Source: Planctomycetaceae bacterium (GTDB lineage: Bacteria; Planctomycetota; Planctomycetia; Planctomycetales; Planctomycetaceae). From it: 58,406 nucleotides of DNA. The notes beneath the pieces were generated by a model. The model was not told the DNA's origin. It did no database searches and was given only the letters and a program-made list of their open reading frames with translations. How positions within the stretch are numbered: the stretch's first letter is position 1; every line of letters starts with the position of its first letter. The stretch is from contig JAEUII010000080.1 in the NCBI GenBank assembly GCA_016795145.1, positions 1 through 58,406 of the forward strand, given 5' to 3'. Shown piece by piece: positions 26,237-35,604 of the stretch. The position numbers and the translations under genes are program-made.

Positions 26237-27373
26237 ATGCAAAGGTGGAATGGAGTGCGATTTCGATCCAAAGGACAACCACGCGACAAGCAATTCGCCC
26301 GCGCACAGAAGCGACTGACGCTGGGGTTGGCGGGTGTTGTTGTCTTATTGCTCGTTTATCGAATCGCATACACCGGTGGATTGTGGACATCGTCGGCGCC
26401 TGCCAGTACTGCGGCTGCGAAGCCGACGGTTCCATCGTCGCTCCTTGGACAGTCGGAGATGCAGCCGGATGAATTTCAGGTGGTGCCGTCGACCGATGCC
26501 ACATCACCATCCGACTATGCAAAGATGATCGACCGTGCTGGTGCTGCAGCGATGGAGCGGGAACCGATCGCTGTTGCCGGTTCCGATGATGTCCCGGAGA
26601 AGCTTACGCGTCAGATCAAAGACGATGTGATCGGTGTGCAGGGCAGCGAGGCCGAAGCGTGGTTTGGAACGCTGGTCCTGGCAGAAAAAGTACTTCCTTA
26701 CGGGCTAAAGAAGTTTCCTGAAGGTCAGTACGCCTTGTTCATGGCCTCACCGGAAGCGTGTCGAGGAAAGCCGTTTGTGATTCGCGGGCGACTCCGTCGA
26801 CTTTTGAAGGCACCGTTGCCAAGAGCGGCTGAAACCTTTGGAGTGAAGTCTGCGTATGATGCGTGGATTTCCACGAAGGACTCCGGTTCGTCCTTGATTC
26901 ATGTGAATGCGCTGTCTGCCGATCCGGGCCTTCCGTTGCGGGAACTGAATACCGAAGAGAGTATCGAAATTGAGTTAGCAGGATACTTCTTTAAGCGTGA
27001 GGGCTATGCTGCTCGAGGACGTTCCGGCGAAGGTGATCTGGCCCATGCACCTCTTCTGATCTCGGATCGCATCCGGATTCTGCCGCCTCGAACTGTGTCC
27101 ACGAGGGCCGATGATCTCAATCCCTGGCTGGGCTGGTTTGGAGCTGTCCTGACCATTGGCGTGCTCGCGATTCTCTGGCGATTCCACGCTTCCGATGACG
27201 TGTTTCGAAACACCAAAGTTCATCAAATGACATCTCTGCCCGTTCGCCCGTCGTTCGACGGCGTGGATTCCATCTCGATGAAAGAGATCCTGCAGGGAAT
27301 GGAAGAACAGGCTCGTGCCACGTCAACAGAAGTCTCCATGCTGACGGAACTGCACACAGAGCCAAAGGCGTAG
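26237..27373 (+). CDS. Two-helix membrane protein, unknown function
   Basis: Protein of 378 residues. A basic N-terminus is followed by a membrane helix at about 27-46 (LTLGLAGVVVLLLVYRIAYT) and an external domain (about 50-290) with beta strands (PFVIRGRLRRLL, SIEIELAGYFFKREG). A second helix lies at about 293-315 (LGWFGAVLTIGVLAILWRF), then a cytoplasmic tail containing FDGVDSISMKEILQGMEEQA. Both ends are predicted inside. No family named; possible envelope-complex component. Convergent with the RNase Z-like gene, a long hairpin repeat lying between them. Confidence 0.75.
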   Translation: MQRWNGVRFRSKGQPRDKQFARAQKRLTLGLAGVVVLLLVYRIAYTGGLWTSSAPASTAAAKPTVPSSLLGQSEMQPDEFQVVPSTDATSPSDYAKMIDRAGAAAMEREPIAVAGSDDVPEKLTRQIKDDVIGVQGSEAEAWFGTLVLAEKVLPYGLKKFPEGQYALFMASPEACRGKPFVIRGRLRRLLKAPLPRAAETFGVKSAYDAWISTKDSGSSLIHVNALSADPGLPLRELNTEESIEIELAGYFFKREGYAARGRSGEGDLAHAPLLISDRIRILPPRTVSTRADDLNPWLGWFGAVLTIGVLAILWRFHASDDVFRNTKVHQMTSLPVRPSFDGVDSISMKEILQGMEEQARATSTEVSMLTELHTEPKA

Positions 27374-27419
27374 ATGCGGAAACGCTGGCGACGGCTTCGC
27401 AGAGCTTTTGAGTCGGTTT

Positions 27420-27486
27420 CGTCATTCCCGCGCAGGCGGGAAGCCAAAGTGCAGAAGACTGGGTTCCCGCCTGCGCGGGAATGACG
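27420..27486. repeat. GTCATTCCCGCG palindromic element, copy 1
   Basis: Two perfect 23-base inverted arms (27420-27442, 27464-27486) beginning CGTCATTCCCGCGCAGGC. Similar short palindromes are widespread in bacteria (dRS3/REP-like). Situated between convergent genes, where it may also serve as terminator. Other copies: 33287-33353 and 54979-55044. Confidence 0.92.
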
Positions 27487-27558
27487 GTGCAACCCAAAAT
27501 ACTGGCTCGACAGGATCTGCTACCTCGAACTCGAACTTTTTGCCTTCAATATTCACCA

Positions 27559-28398
27559 CTAATTCCACAAACGAACGCGGCCCTTCAGTGATTCCGGCAG
27601 CATCTGATCCAGACGTCGACGTGCTTCGGCTTCATGCGTTCGAGTACTCAGGTGAGCCAGAATGATCAGTTCGTTCTTGAACCGATCCGCACGATCGAGG
27701 ATGTCGTCCAGGTGCATGTGTCCGAACTTGTGAATCTTCTCCTTCCGGTGTTCCGGCCGGAAGAACGTCATTTCGGTAATCAGCACTTCGGCGTTATAGA
27801 CATCAGGATGAGCATCCAGTCCCGGAGGCGCGGTGTCACCGGTAAAGCAGACCAGCGGTGACAGAGTTTCCTGAGCGACTTCGGTTCCCTGCATTCGCAG
27901 ATCCCGAATCTGATCACCTCGAAGCCCCTGAAACTCCGGCTTCAGTTTCTTGCGCACGTCGTAGACGATGTAGCCCACGGAAGTCACTGTGTGCTTCGTT
28001 GGAAACACAGTGAATCGGTGTTCTCGCGACAAGGACACGACGTCACCCGGATTGACTCCAACGAGTTCACAGTTCATCCGACCACGGTCCAGACGCTGCC
28101 ACGCTTTCAGGACTTTCCAGACATCGTCCACAATGTCCGCAGGCAGATAGATGATCGGTGGCTCCATCTTCATCATGCGTCGCCGAGCCACGTAAACTGG
28201 CAGGGCTGCCATGTGATCCAGGTGACCATGCGTGACCAGAAAGATCTGAGTCCCCATGAACATCCACGGACTGGCACCCAGTTCGAAGCCAACCTTCAGT
28301 TCCGGAATGCGCCAGTAGCTTTGTACAGCGGCGCGCGAATACCCTTCGATGGTCATCGCTTTGTGTCGCACGGTATCGTACGGCAGGTTTTCAACCAT
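27559..28398 (-). CDS. RNase Z-like metallo-beta-lactamase-fold hydrolase
   Basis: Protein of 279 residues. The zinc motif THGHLDH is at 56-62 (H57, H59, D61, H62), with further ligand candidates in [18 protein letters not shown] and [11 protein letters not shown], the RNase Z/ElaC-type arrangement. Likely a phosphodiesterase; tRNA 3' processing is plausible but not proven. An exosite arm typical of RNase Z is not obvious. It follows hisS on the same strand after a 14-base gap, so the two are probably co-transcribed. Confidence 0.85.
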   Translation of the reverse strand: MVENLPYDTVRHKAMTIEGYSRAAVQSYWRIPELKVGFELGASPWMFMGTQIFLVTHGHLDHMAALPVYVARRRMMKMEPPIIYLPADIVDDVWKVLKAWQRLDRGRMNCELVGVNPGDVVSLSREHRFTVFPTKHTVTSVGYIVYDVRKKLKPEFQGLRGDQIRDLRMQGTEVAQETLSPLVCFTGDTAPPGLDAHPDVYNAEVLITEMTFFRPEHRKEKIHKFGHMHLDDILDRADRFKNELIILAHLSTRTHEAEARRRLDQMLPESLKGRVRLWN

Positions 28399-28412
28399 GA
28401 TTCAGCGCCGGC

Positions 28413-29759
28413 TTATTCTTGAGCGAGAAGGATCTTTGATATCTCTGCCGCAACTTCCAAGGTTGCCACAGAAATCTGAGTGCCACGGGTGAGGTCCTTA
28501 ATCTGCCACTGTCCCGCAGCAAACTCATTTTCCCCGGCGATCAGACACAGGCGGAACCCGCGACGGTCCGCGTATTTCATCTGCTTTCCGATATTTTTTG
28601 CTTCCGGATAGACCTCCGCACCAATCCCAGCCATCCGCAGCATTCGTCCCATTTGCAGATAATCGGCGACGCGACCACTTTCAAACATCGTGACCAGGAC
28701 CGGAGCAGGCGTCGTCGCCTTCTTCGTCCGGCCCAGTTCTTCCAATGCTGCGAGCATACGGTCCAGACCAAGACTTGCACCAACGCCAGGCAGCTGCTGC
28801 GACGTGAAGAGTTCGGCCAGATTGTCGTAGCGGCCTCCGGAACAAACACTTCCAATCTCCGGCAGGTCTCCGAGGATCGTTTCGTAGATGGTGCCTGTGT
28901 AATAGTCGAGACCGCGAGCAATCGCGACGTCGAGAATCACTCGTCCTTCCGGCCAGCCACAGCGATCGACACTCGTGAACAGTTCACGCAGGTTTGCGAG
29001 CCCAAGTTCTCCCGTGGCGCTTCCCGCCAACATTCCGTCCAGCGCGGAAAGAACATCCGATGGCTTGCCCTTCAGCTGAGCCATATCCAGGACTCGTGCG
29101 GCACCTTCGGCTGGAATCCCGGCCTTCTCCTGCATCTCTGCCTGAACAGCATCTCGACCGATTTTGTCGAGCTTATCCAGGGATCGAAGAATGCTGACTG
29201 CGTGCTCCTGCAGCCCACACTTTTCCAGCAGACCATTCAGCACTTTGCGGTTGTTGACGCGAATCGTGAAGCGTTCAATTCCGATCTTCTCCAGAAGATC
29301 GTTGATGACAAAAAGTGTTTCGATGTCCGCGGAGTTACTGAGCGTGCCAATCGTGTCGAAGTCACACTGCATGAATTCCCGAAATCGTCCGCGAGCTGGC
29401 CGTTCACCGCGCCACACGGGAGCAATGTGATAACGGCGAAACGGAATGCCCAGCTCCTGAACGTACTGCGCGGCAAATCGAGCCAGCGGCACGGTCAGGT
29501 CGAAACGCATGGCAACGTCACGCTCACCCTGATCGGTGAAGCGAAACACCTGCTTATCGGATTCTTCTCCGCCTTTTCCGAGCAGCACTTCGGCGTACTC
29601 AAGAGCGGGTGTATCAATCGGTGCGAAGCCGTAGCTGCGATAGACTGAGCGAGCGATATCGATCAGCTGCTCGCGTGCCATCATCTGGTCCGGAAGAAAG
29701 TCCCGAAATCCTCGCAGAGTCTGAGGCTTGATCTTTTGTTTTTTTCCAGGTTCCGACAC
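28413..29759 (-). CDS. hisS: Histidyl-tRNA synthetase
   Basis: Class II aminoacyl-tRNA synthetase of 448 residues that charges tRNA-His. Visible blocks: LRGFRDFLPDQ at the N-terminus, motif 2 (YHIAPVWRGERPARGRFREFMQCDFD region), the histidine signature RGLDYYTGTIYE, SGGRYDNL, and motif 3 GASLGLDRML, then the anticodon-binding domain (about 350-448). It starts with GTG at 29759 and has a short Lys-rich N-terminal tail (MSEPGKKQKIK). First gene of a pair with the RNase Z-like hydrolase. Confidence 0.96.
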   Translation of the reverse strand: MSEPGKKQKIKPQTLRGFRDFLPDQMMAREQLIDIARSVYRSYGFAPIDTPALEYAEVLLGKGGEESDKQVFRFTDQGERDVAMRFDLTVPLARFAAQYVQELGIPFRRYHIAPVWRGERPARGRFREFMQCDFDTIGTLSNSADIETLFVINDLLEKIGIERFTIRVNNRKVLNGLLEKCGLQEHAVSILRSLDKLDKIGRDAVQAEMQEKAGIPAEGAARVLDMAQLKGKPSDVLSALDGMLAGSATGELGLANLRELFTSVDRCGWPEGRVILDVAIARGLDYYTGTIYETILGDLPEIGSVCSGGRYDNLAELFTSQQLPGVGASLGLDRMLAALEELGRTKKATTPAPVLVTMFESGRVADYLQMGRMLRMAGIGAEVYPEAKNIGKQMKYADRRGFRLCLIAGENEFAAGQWQIKDLTRGTQISVATLEVAAEISKILLAQE

Positions 29760-29937
29760 GGCGATCTCGATTGTTCAGTTCAGTGTGTAGTGGATTCAGA
29801 AGAGTCAATTCAGGTTGGACCATGAACGGTCCTTCAATGTTCGCGCGAATAGCGATGGTCTGGACTTTGTCCGCGAGCGAAACGCTGACGGGTTCACCGT
29901 GAAGCAGACTTCCGGTCGTCATTGCACGTTCAGTCGG

Positions 29938-30369
29938 TCAGTGTGACATCTGAAGAACCGGCAGACTCACAGGCGCTTTTGGATCACGCCGTGGCCTCGC
30001 TGGAAGAATCGCCTGAGCATATTCCCAGAGTTGATCTGCGGTCTCGAAGTACTGATCGTAAACCCCGTCGTTGTCGTATTCGCAAACGTCGGTCGAATAG
30101 TCACGACAGATCTGCGGACGAGTCTCATAGATGCCGCAGCGATGATCAGCCTGCAGATGCTGGCAGTCGCCGGGAACCATCAGATACCAGCTCTCGCCGT
30201 CAACAAAGACAGAAATCGCACCATGAATCATGTACCATCGCATATGGTCAAACTGCTCCCATGTCTTTGGAGCATCAATCTGCATTGCGAAGTATCGACA
30301 GCAGCGAGCAGTGCAGTAAGCACAAAGCACCTCACCAGGTGGCAGTGTCTCTCGAGTTACCGTGGTCAT
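29938..30369 (-). CDS. YkgJ-family cysteine-cluster protein
   Basis: Protein of 143 residues with the YkgJ/UPF0153 cysteine pattern: CAYCTARCC (residues 16-24), then C..........CGIY..RP..CRDY near 70-92 and a further Cys at VCEYD. The family probably binds a metal or Fe-S cluster (zinc/iron-chelating domain). It sits upstream of hisS on the same strand with a 178-base gap, so co-transcription is possible but not certain. Confidence 0.85.
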   Translation of the reverse strand: MTTVTRETLPPGEVLCAYCTARCCRYFAMQIDAPKTWEQFDHMRWYMIHGAISVFVDGESWYLMVPGDCQHLQADHRCGIYETRPQICRDYSTDVCEYDNDGVYDQYFETADQLWEYAQAILPARPRRDPKAPVSLPVLQMSH

Positions 30370-30772
30370 GAGCGGTTCCGGAATCCAAAGATGCCTGCGG
30401 CATTTTCCTGAGCCAAAGTCCCTATTGAATGCGGCTCAGGGACAATCAGCATCCGGCAACCGTCAAATTCGACGCAAATTACCGTGTTTTTGAAGGCCCC
30501 TGAGACTGCCGTTGGATGTTAGCGGACACTCGCCCGCCTTGCGATCGAGCCGTTCCGGCCACTCTTCGATTTCCGTCAGTGGAATCTGCCGGTGTCCAGA
30601 GTCCGGGTAATCGATGGCAATCCAAATGGAAGTTTGGAGAAAGTTTACCGGTTGTAACGACGATAACGATTCTGAGATCTTCCCGAACGAAGGTATTGCG
30701 CGGACGTACGGACGCTTCCTCGCAGTATCACCAGGGATGACCCGAACTGCGTAACAGCAGGAGGCTGGCAGC
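30370..30772. other. Divergent intergenic region
   Basis: 403 bases between the divergent YkgJ and TolC-like genes. Only the ribosome-binding site of the next gene (AGGAGG, 30759-30764) is clear. Frames here lack domains. Confidence 0.5.
30759..30764 (+). promoter_or_regulatory. Consensus ribosome-binding site deciding a GTG start
   Basis: AGGAGG lies 8 bases before GTG at 30773 and fixes the start of the TolC-like gene. It is a rare full-consensus site in this window. Confidence 0.8.
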
Positions 30773-33154
30773 GTGAGACTGGCAAATTGGAAGCGATCGA
30801 CCATCCTGACATTGCTTGCCGCAATGCTCAGCCAGGGTTGCGCTGCACCTGGCAGAAGTCTGCAGTACCTGATCCAGCGAAAGGACACGGTCACCCATTA
30901 TCGCGATTACGCGACAGCCATCGAATACCCGGTTGAATCTCCCGAAGACAATCCGACCGATCCTGCTCTCTTCAATACACCTCGGACCATCACGACACTC
31001 GAAGACGTCAAACAGCGCCCCGTCACCCTGGATGAATGTATCCGCGAGGCGTTGTCGAACGCCGCGATCGTCCGAGAAGATCAGAGCTTCCTGTCACCCG
31101 GCAATCCACTGCTCGCGAATCCATCACGAGTCAGCTCAGTCTATGACCCGGCGATCCAGGATACCGGCTTCCTATTCGGCAACCGAGGTATGGAAGCAGC
31201 TCTTTCGGACTTCGACCCAATCTTCACCAACAGCATGCAGTGGGGACGCACTGAAGATGTCCAGAATACTGCGAACGTCGGCCTAAGCCCTGGCGATGTC
31301 CTTGTCGATGAAACGGCACAGTTTCAGTCGCGTCTTGAAAAGCAGCTTGCGAACTCCGGGACTGTTGCGATCGAGCACGACTGGAACTACAGCCAGAACA
31401 ATCAGACTCGACTCTTTCCATCGGCTTACACAGGCTTCCTGCAGGCAGAATATCGTCAGCCACTGCTCGCAGCATCCGGAACGGAATACACACGCATTGC
31501 CGGCCCTGCGGCTCAGAGCGTGCGAGGCGTCAGCGGTGTGTCTCAGGGCGTGCTGATTTCCCGAATCAACTCCGACATCACTCTGCTTGAATTCGAACAG
31601 TCGGTGACCAACATGGTCCGCGACGTGGAAAACAAGTACTGGGATCTTTACCTCTATCTGCAGCTGTACCATTCAGAAGTCAAGACCTTCGAGGATCTGG
31701 TTGTCTATCGTGACATCCTGAAAACTCGCGATGAAACCGGCGATACGATCTACCAGGCAGAAAGCCGGCTGTATGAAGCCGACGCACGTCTGAAAGGTTC
31801 TTTGGCCGATGTGCTGCAGGCGGAGAATCGACTTCGACGTCTCATGGGCTTGCCACTCAACGATGGTGAGTTCCTGATGCCGGTTGACCAGCCGTCTGAG
31901 GCGAAGTTCGTTCCGGACTGGAACTCCACACTCACAGAAGCTCTGGCGAACCGTCCGGAACTGCGCCGACAGAAGTGGGAAATCCGAAGTCTTGAACTTC
32001 AGCTCACAGCCGCCAAAAACCTCAACCGACCGCGTCTGGACTTTGTGTCTCAGTACCGAGTGAACGGTTTTGGTGACAATCTGCTCGGTCAGGAAGATGA
32101 CGACAACCTGACGGATGTGGGATATGCCAGCGCGTATGAATCCATGACGCAGGGAATCAACACAGGCTGGGGGCTTGGACTACAGTTCTCGATGCCCCTC
32201 GGTCTTCGACTCGCGCGAGCTCAGGTTCGAAACTACGAATTGCGATTGCGAAAAGCCCGAACTGTGCTGACCGCTCAGGAAGAGGAGATCGCTCGGGAAC
32301 TGAACAACTCGATTCTTGAACTGGATCGCTGGTATCTGCTGGCGGAAGTCGGGGCGAAGCGTTCCGATGCGGCTCTTGCTTTCGTGGAAACAGCGGAAGC
32401 GCGAGTCAGCAACCTTGATGAACGCGGGAACGCAGAAATCGGGCGCGTGCTGGAAGCAAAAATCTCCAGCCGGGAAGCCGACCAAAGCTATCTGCGAAGC
32501 ATCGTGGAATACAACAAGGCCATCACGGAATACAACTTCCGCAAGGGAACGTTGCTGACTTCAAACGCCATCGTGCTCGCGGAAGGTCAGTGGAACCCGG
32601 CAGCCTACGAAATCGCAAAAGAACGAGGGCAGCACATCACCAACGCGTTCGATGACGATCATGTCGAAGCTCATCCGGGCGAATTCGTAGCTGGACCGGC
32701 TAACACAGGCTGGGAATCCCTGGGTGTCGCGGATCGGCCTCATGTTCCTGGAGCGATGGAGGCTGCTGCTGCGGCTCGAGGTAATGCCGGGCAGGCAACG
32801 ATACCGTCTGATGAATCCATGCCACCAGCGGTTCCGGAAGTTCCTCCTATGATGGAGGAAATGCCGGAGTCTTCTGAGCCAGCTGTTCCGCGACCTCAGA
32901 GACCTCAGCGTCAGCCACAGCCTCAACCACAGCCGAACGAAGATCCGGAAAAAGCCCGCGAACTGCTTCCAGGTGAGAAGCCGGAAGAGGTGCCGAAGAG
33001 CATCCGTGATGCGGTTGAACGGGATGAACCAAAATCCGGATGGAATCCATTCCGAAACGCGGGGTTCATGAAGCCGTCGGCGGAAAAACAGGAAGACAAC
33101 AAGAGCCGCTCCGGCAGGGCCCGAATGTCGAGTACCGGAAAACCTGGTTTCTGA
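30773..33154 (+). CDS. TolC-like outer-membrane efflux protein with a long Pro-rich tail
   Basis: Protein of 793 residues, GTG start with a consensus ribosome-binding site. Signal peptide with lipobox-like end (AAMLSQGC, Cys23), so probably a lipoprotein. Residues about 230-610 have the TolC/OEP pattern of long helices and repeated heptad-like stretches (SRLYEADARLKGSLADVLQAENRLRRLMGLP; NRPELRRQKWEIRSLELQLTAAKN). After about 690 the sequence becomes disordered and Pro/Gln/Glu-rich (PQRPQRQPQPQPQP), about 100 residues not found in standard TolC. No inner-membrane pump or adaptor gene is adjacent, so its partner must be elsewhere. A strong terminator follows at 33187. Confidence 0.88.
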   Translation: MRLANWKRSTILTLLAAMLSQGCAAPGRSLQYLIQRKDTVTHYRDYATAIEYPVESPEDNPTDPALFNTPRTITTLEDVKQRPVTLDECIREALSNAAIVREDQSFLSPGNPLLANPSRVSSVYDPAIQDTGFLFGNRGMEAALSDFDPIFTNSMQWGRTEDVQNTANVGLSPGDVLVDETAQFQSRLEKQLANSGTVAIEHDWNYSQNNQTRLFPSAYTGFLQAEYRQPLLAASGTEYTRIAGPAAQSVRGVSGVSQGVLISRINSDITLLEFEQSVTNMVRDVENKYWDLYLYLQLYHSEVKTFEDLVVYRDILKTRDETGDTIYQAESRLYEADARLKGSLADVLQAENRLRRLMGLPLNDGEFLMPVDQPSEAKFVPDWNSTLTEALANRPELRRQKWEIRSLELQLTAAKNLNRPRLDFVSQYRVNGFGDNLLGQEDDDNLTDVGYASAYESMTQGINTGWGLGLQFSMPLGLRLARAQVRNYELRLRKARTVLTAQEEEIARELNNSILELDRWYLLAEVGAKRSDAALAFVETAEARVSNLDERGNAEIGRVLEAKISSREADQSYLRSIVEYNKAITEYNFRKGTLLTSNAIVLAEGQWNPAAYEIAKERGQHITNAFDDDHVEAHPGEFVAGPANTGWESLGVADRPHVPGAMEAAAAARGNAGQATIPSDESMPPAVPEVPPMMEEMPESSEPAVPRPQRPQRQPQPQPQPNEDPEKARELLPGEKPEEVPKSIRDAVERDEPKSGWNPFRNAGFMKPSAEKQEDNKSRSGRARMSSTGKPGF

Positions 33155-33186
33155 TTCCTGAACGTCTGGAAAACTTCAAACGACAT

Positions 33187-33226
33187 GACCGGACTTCTCC
33201 CAGAGGGAAGTCCGGTCTTGCTTTTG
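33187..33226 (+). terminator. Rho-independent terminator of the TolC-like gene
   Basis: A perfect 11-bp stem (GACCGGACTTC with GAAGTCCGGTC, 33187-33217) is followed by TTGCTTTTG. It is the clearest intrinsic terminator in the window. Confidence 0.85.
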
Positions 33227-33286
33227 TCGATGCGGACAAGTGCTGCGTCAGAACTACGAAGTGGGGTTCGTCAACGAAGAGAGGTT

Positions 33287-33353
33287 CGTCATTCCCGCGC
33301 AGGCGGGAACCCAGGACGTTGCAAGGTGGGTTCCCGCCTGCGCGGGAATGACG
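33287..33353. repeat. GTCATTCCCGCG palindromic element, copy 2
   Basis: Perfect inverted arms of 27 bases (33287-33313, 33327-33353) around a 13-base loop. It lies between convergent genes, like copy 1. Confidence 0.93.
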
Positions 33354-33415
33354 GCTAAAGCCCAATGACGGATAAGCACAAACGGAGAATCGCAAACTAT
33401 TGATGTCGCAAGCCA

Positions 33416-34756
33416 CTAATGACTATTCGTGAGGAATCGGGGGTCCGTCTTTCGGATGATGTCATTGATTCCCGTCTGATTGAATCCGCGATAGCCGTCA
33501 TTGCGCTCCAGGATTTCGAGGTGCGACCCAACCGCTCCCTCAGTGCGAAATCTCTCCGCCTGCTCCGGCGTGATGAGTCCTGCGGCAAGCAGAGTCTGGA
33601 TCTTTTGCGGACAGACAGCCCACCGTTCTCCTTCTGTGAAGCACTGACGAAGAAATGGAAAGTCGGTAAACGGCTTCATGCTCTTCACGCCATGTGTTTC
33701 CAGCTGTGACCGAGCACCGTCGAAATCAAACTGACATTCCAGGTGATGCATGCCCGCTTCAAACAGTGCTTCTCCATGCAGCCCGCACCAGAGCCCGATC
33801 GTGCCGAGTTCGTTTCGAGGCGACAGTCGCTCATGCGAGAAGTCGCCCGTGATTTCTTCCGGGCTAAGGTCGACATCGGCAAAGATCACGACTCCACAAA
33901 CAGGCTGCTCAATGACCTGAGCACCCCAACCGGCTTCGCGCCCGGCGTAGAACCGTTCACGGCACTGAAAGCCAAGCATCTCCAGAAGCCCGATCCATCG
34001 GCTAACGCTGACTCGACTGCTTCGATATGTGTGGTGATCGTGATTGCCCCAGCCGAGCCCCAGGCTTTCCTGTCGCATCAACTGCACTCGAGCCGCCTTG
34101 TTGCGTCCCTGCCAGTAGGCTCGCTCGCCTTCAAAGAACAGGTCACACGCCATGTCGCGTCCAACCTGATTCATGGCAGACTTCAGGAGTGACTCCGTGT
34201 ATTCGAAAGCCAGATCGAGTGACTCAAACGATCGCTTCCGAAGTCGCAGTTGCTCGCGCACTTTCTGAATCGTCACCTTCTCAGAATCACTCATGGCTGC
34301 CACCGGAACGCGAACGTTGCAGCCGCGATGTTCGATGACTCCAAACTCTGCACGCGACGCTGTATCAGCAACCAACGCGCAACGCATCGGGTCGAGCGGC
34401 TCCCCTTCGACGCGGACATCAAATCGATGTGCGTTCATCACGGCAAACTTGCTTACAGAGTCGATCCGCAGCAGCATCCGGTCATTCGAATCAACCTTTA
34501 CCGGCGGCAACAGCGCGGCTGGGTGAATATGCCAACCGTCGGCTTGCAGCACGTAGCCAGCCTCTGTGATGCCTGTCGCATCAGAGACGATCAGGTGGTC
34601 GATCCAGTCCGCGATCCTTGTTCCCGTATGTTCGCGCAGCAATTTTTCAAACGTGGCAACCTCAGCATGCAGCGTTCGAAATCTCTGAACCTGACCTGCA
34701 ATCCATGCGGCTCCGGCCGGCTGTGGTTCCCATGTTTGATCGGCGGGCTGATTCAT
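33416..34756 (-). CDS. Conserved enzyme-like protein of unknown function, His-rich motif
   Basis: Protein of 446 residues. Start 34756 is preferred because GGGAG lies about 9 bases upstream; the frame is open to 34912. The middle (about 240-360) has a striking motif GWGNHDHHTYRSSR, then FYAGREAGWGAQVIEQ, VVIFADVDLSPEE, TIGLWCGLHGEALFEAGMHHLECQFDFD. The repeated His/Glu residues could bind a metal, as in vicinal-oxygen-chelate-type enzymes, but this is a guess. It ends with a helical domain (LLAAGLITPEQAERFRTEGAVGSHL). Soluble, no signal peptide. Confidence 0.8.
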   Translation of the reverse strand: MNQPADQTWEPQPAGAAWIAGQVQRFRTLHAEVATFEKLLREHTGTRIADWIDHLIVSDATGITEAGYVLQADGWHIHPAALLPPVKVDSNDRMLLRIDSVSKFAVMNAHRFDVRVEGEPLDPMRCALVADTASRAEFGVIEHRGCNVRVPVAAMSDSEKVTIQKVREQLRLRKRSFESLDLAFEYTESLLKSAMNQVGRDMACDLFFEGERAYWQGRNKAARVQLMRQESLGLGWGNHDHHTYRSSRVSVSRWIGLLEMLGFQCRERFYAGREAGWGAQVIEQPVCGVVIFADVDLSPEEITGDFSHERLSPRNELGTIGLWCGLHGEALFEAGMHHLECQFDFDGARSQLETHGVKSMKPFTDFPFLRQCFTEGERWAVCPQKIQTLLAAGLITPEQAERFRTEGAVGSHLEILERNDGYRGFNQTGINDIIRKTDPRFLTNSH

Positions 34757-34972
34757 GGCTTTGGCTCCCAGCGAACGGTGACACGACGCCGTCTGCGATG
34801 CGATTATGAGGATTCTTCCAGGGAAACGATGGCAGCATGAGTTTGCCAGAGAATCGACTCCATGGGAAATCAAATTCCAAAAGCGGAAGCCATCTGATGC
34901 CGAAGGCGACAATGAAGGTCGGGGTACCGAACTATCGAATCATCCTTGGCAAACTGACTGCGGCACTTAGGC

Positions 34973-35392
34973 ATGATTTATCTGATCGGAACACTTCTGG
35001 TTCTCATGACCGGCTGGCTGCTCTTCGGATGGCTGGTCGGCGAATCGTCGGACATCCGCTGGCTGAAGCACTGGTGTTCCGCCTTGTTTGTCACGATGGC
35101 AATTCTGCTGTGCCTTGGCGGTGGAGCCTTTGTCACTCATCGACTAACCACGTCGTCCCACCGAAAAGCGGTCCAGGAGCTGGCCGCTCAGCTCAATGAA
35201 CGACTGCGGAACGGAAGAACCGCGGAAGTCCGGGACGCCATCAGCTTCCTCGCCAATCCACCGGACGAACGGTCCAACCACAGCCCCGACATCCTTCGCC
35301 GACTGGAAGAGCTTCGGACCGCCATGCGAGAAACCAGCCCCGGCTCCCAAACCCAGACGGCAACCAGCTCCGACCTCGACGGCCGCCGATAG
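34973..35392 (+). CDS. Small membrane protein, two helices
   Basis: Protein of 139 residues. Helices lie at about 3-24 (YLIGTLLVLMTGWLLFGWLV) and 38-58 (WCSALFVTMAILLCLGGGAFV), followed by a charged, helical cytoplasmic-type tail (AVQELAAQLNERLRNGRTAEVRDAISFLANPP). Family unknown. It precedes purB by about 210 bases; no operon evidence. Confidence 0.6.
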   Translation: MIYLIGTLLVLMTGWLLFGWLVGESSDIRWLKHWCSALFVTMAILLCLGGGAFVTHRLTTSSHRKAVQELAAQLNERLRNGRTAEVRDAISFLANPPDERSNHSPDILRRLEELRTAMRETSPGSQTQTATSSDLDGRR

Positions 35393-35604
35393 GCCGTCCG
35401 CATTCCGACGGTCCCGCCACCGACCCGCGCGCACGCTGTTTCGAAAATCTAGTGTTTTCACTCATAGAACCCGCATAGGTGCATGGCACCTGAAATTGGG
35501 TTCTCATCCTGGTGCTTCGCTTGCTTCGAACGGATCAAGTTCCAAAATGGGAGCTAGTTCCCCCGAGTTTCCGGGGCGAAACGCCGTCTTTGAAAGGGCT
35601 CGCT

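Noticed and set aside
29614..29922. 102-codon minus-strand frame upstream of hisS
   Set aside because: Its second half overlaps hisS in another frame, and it has no recognisable domain.
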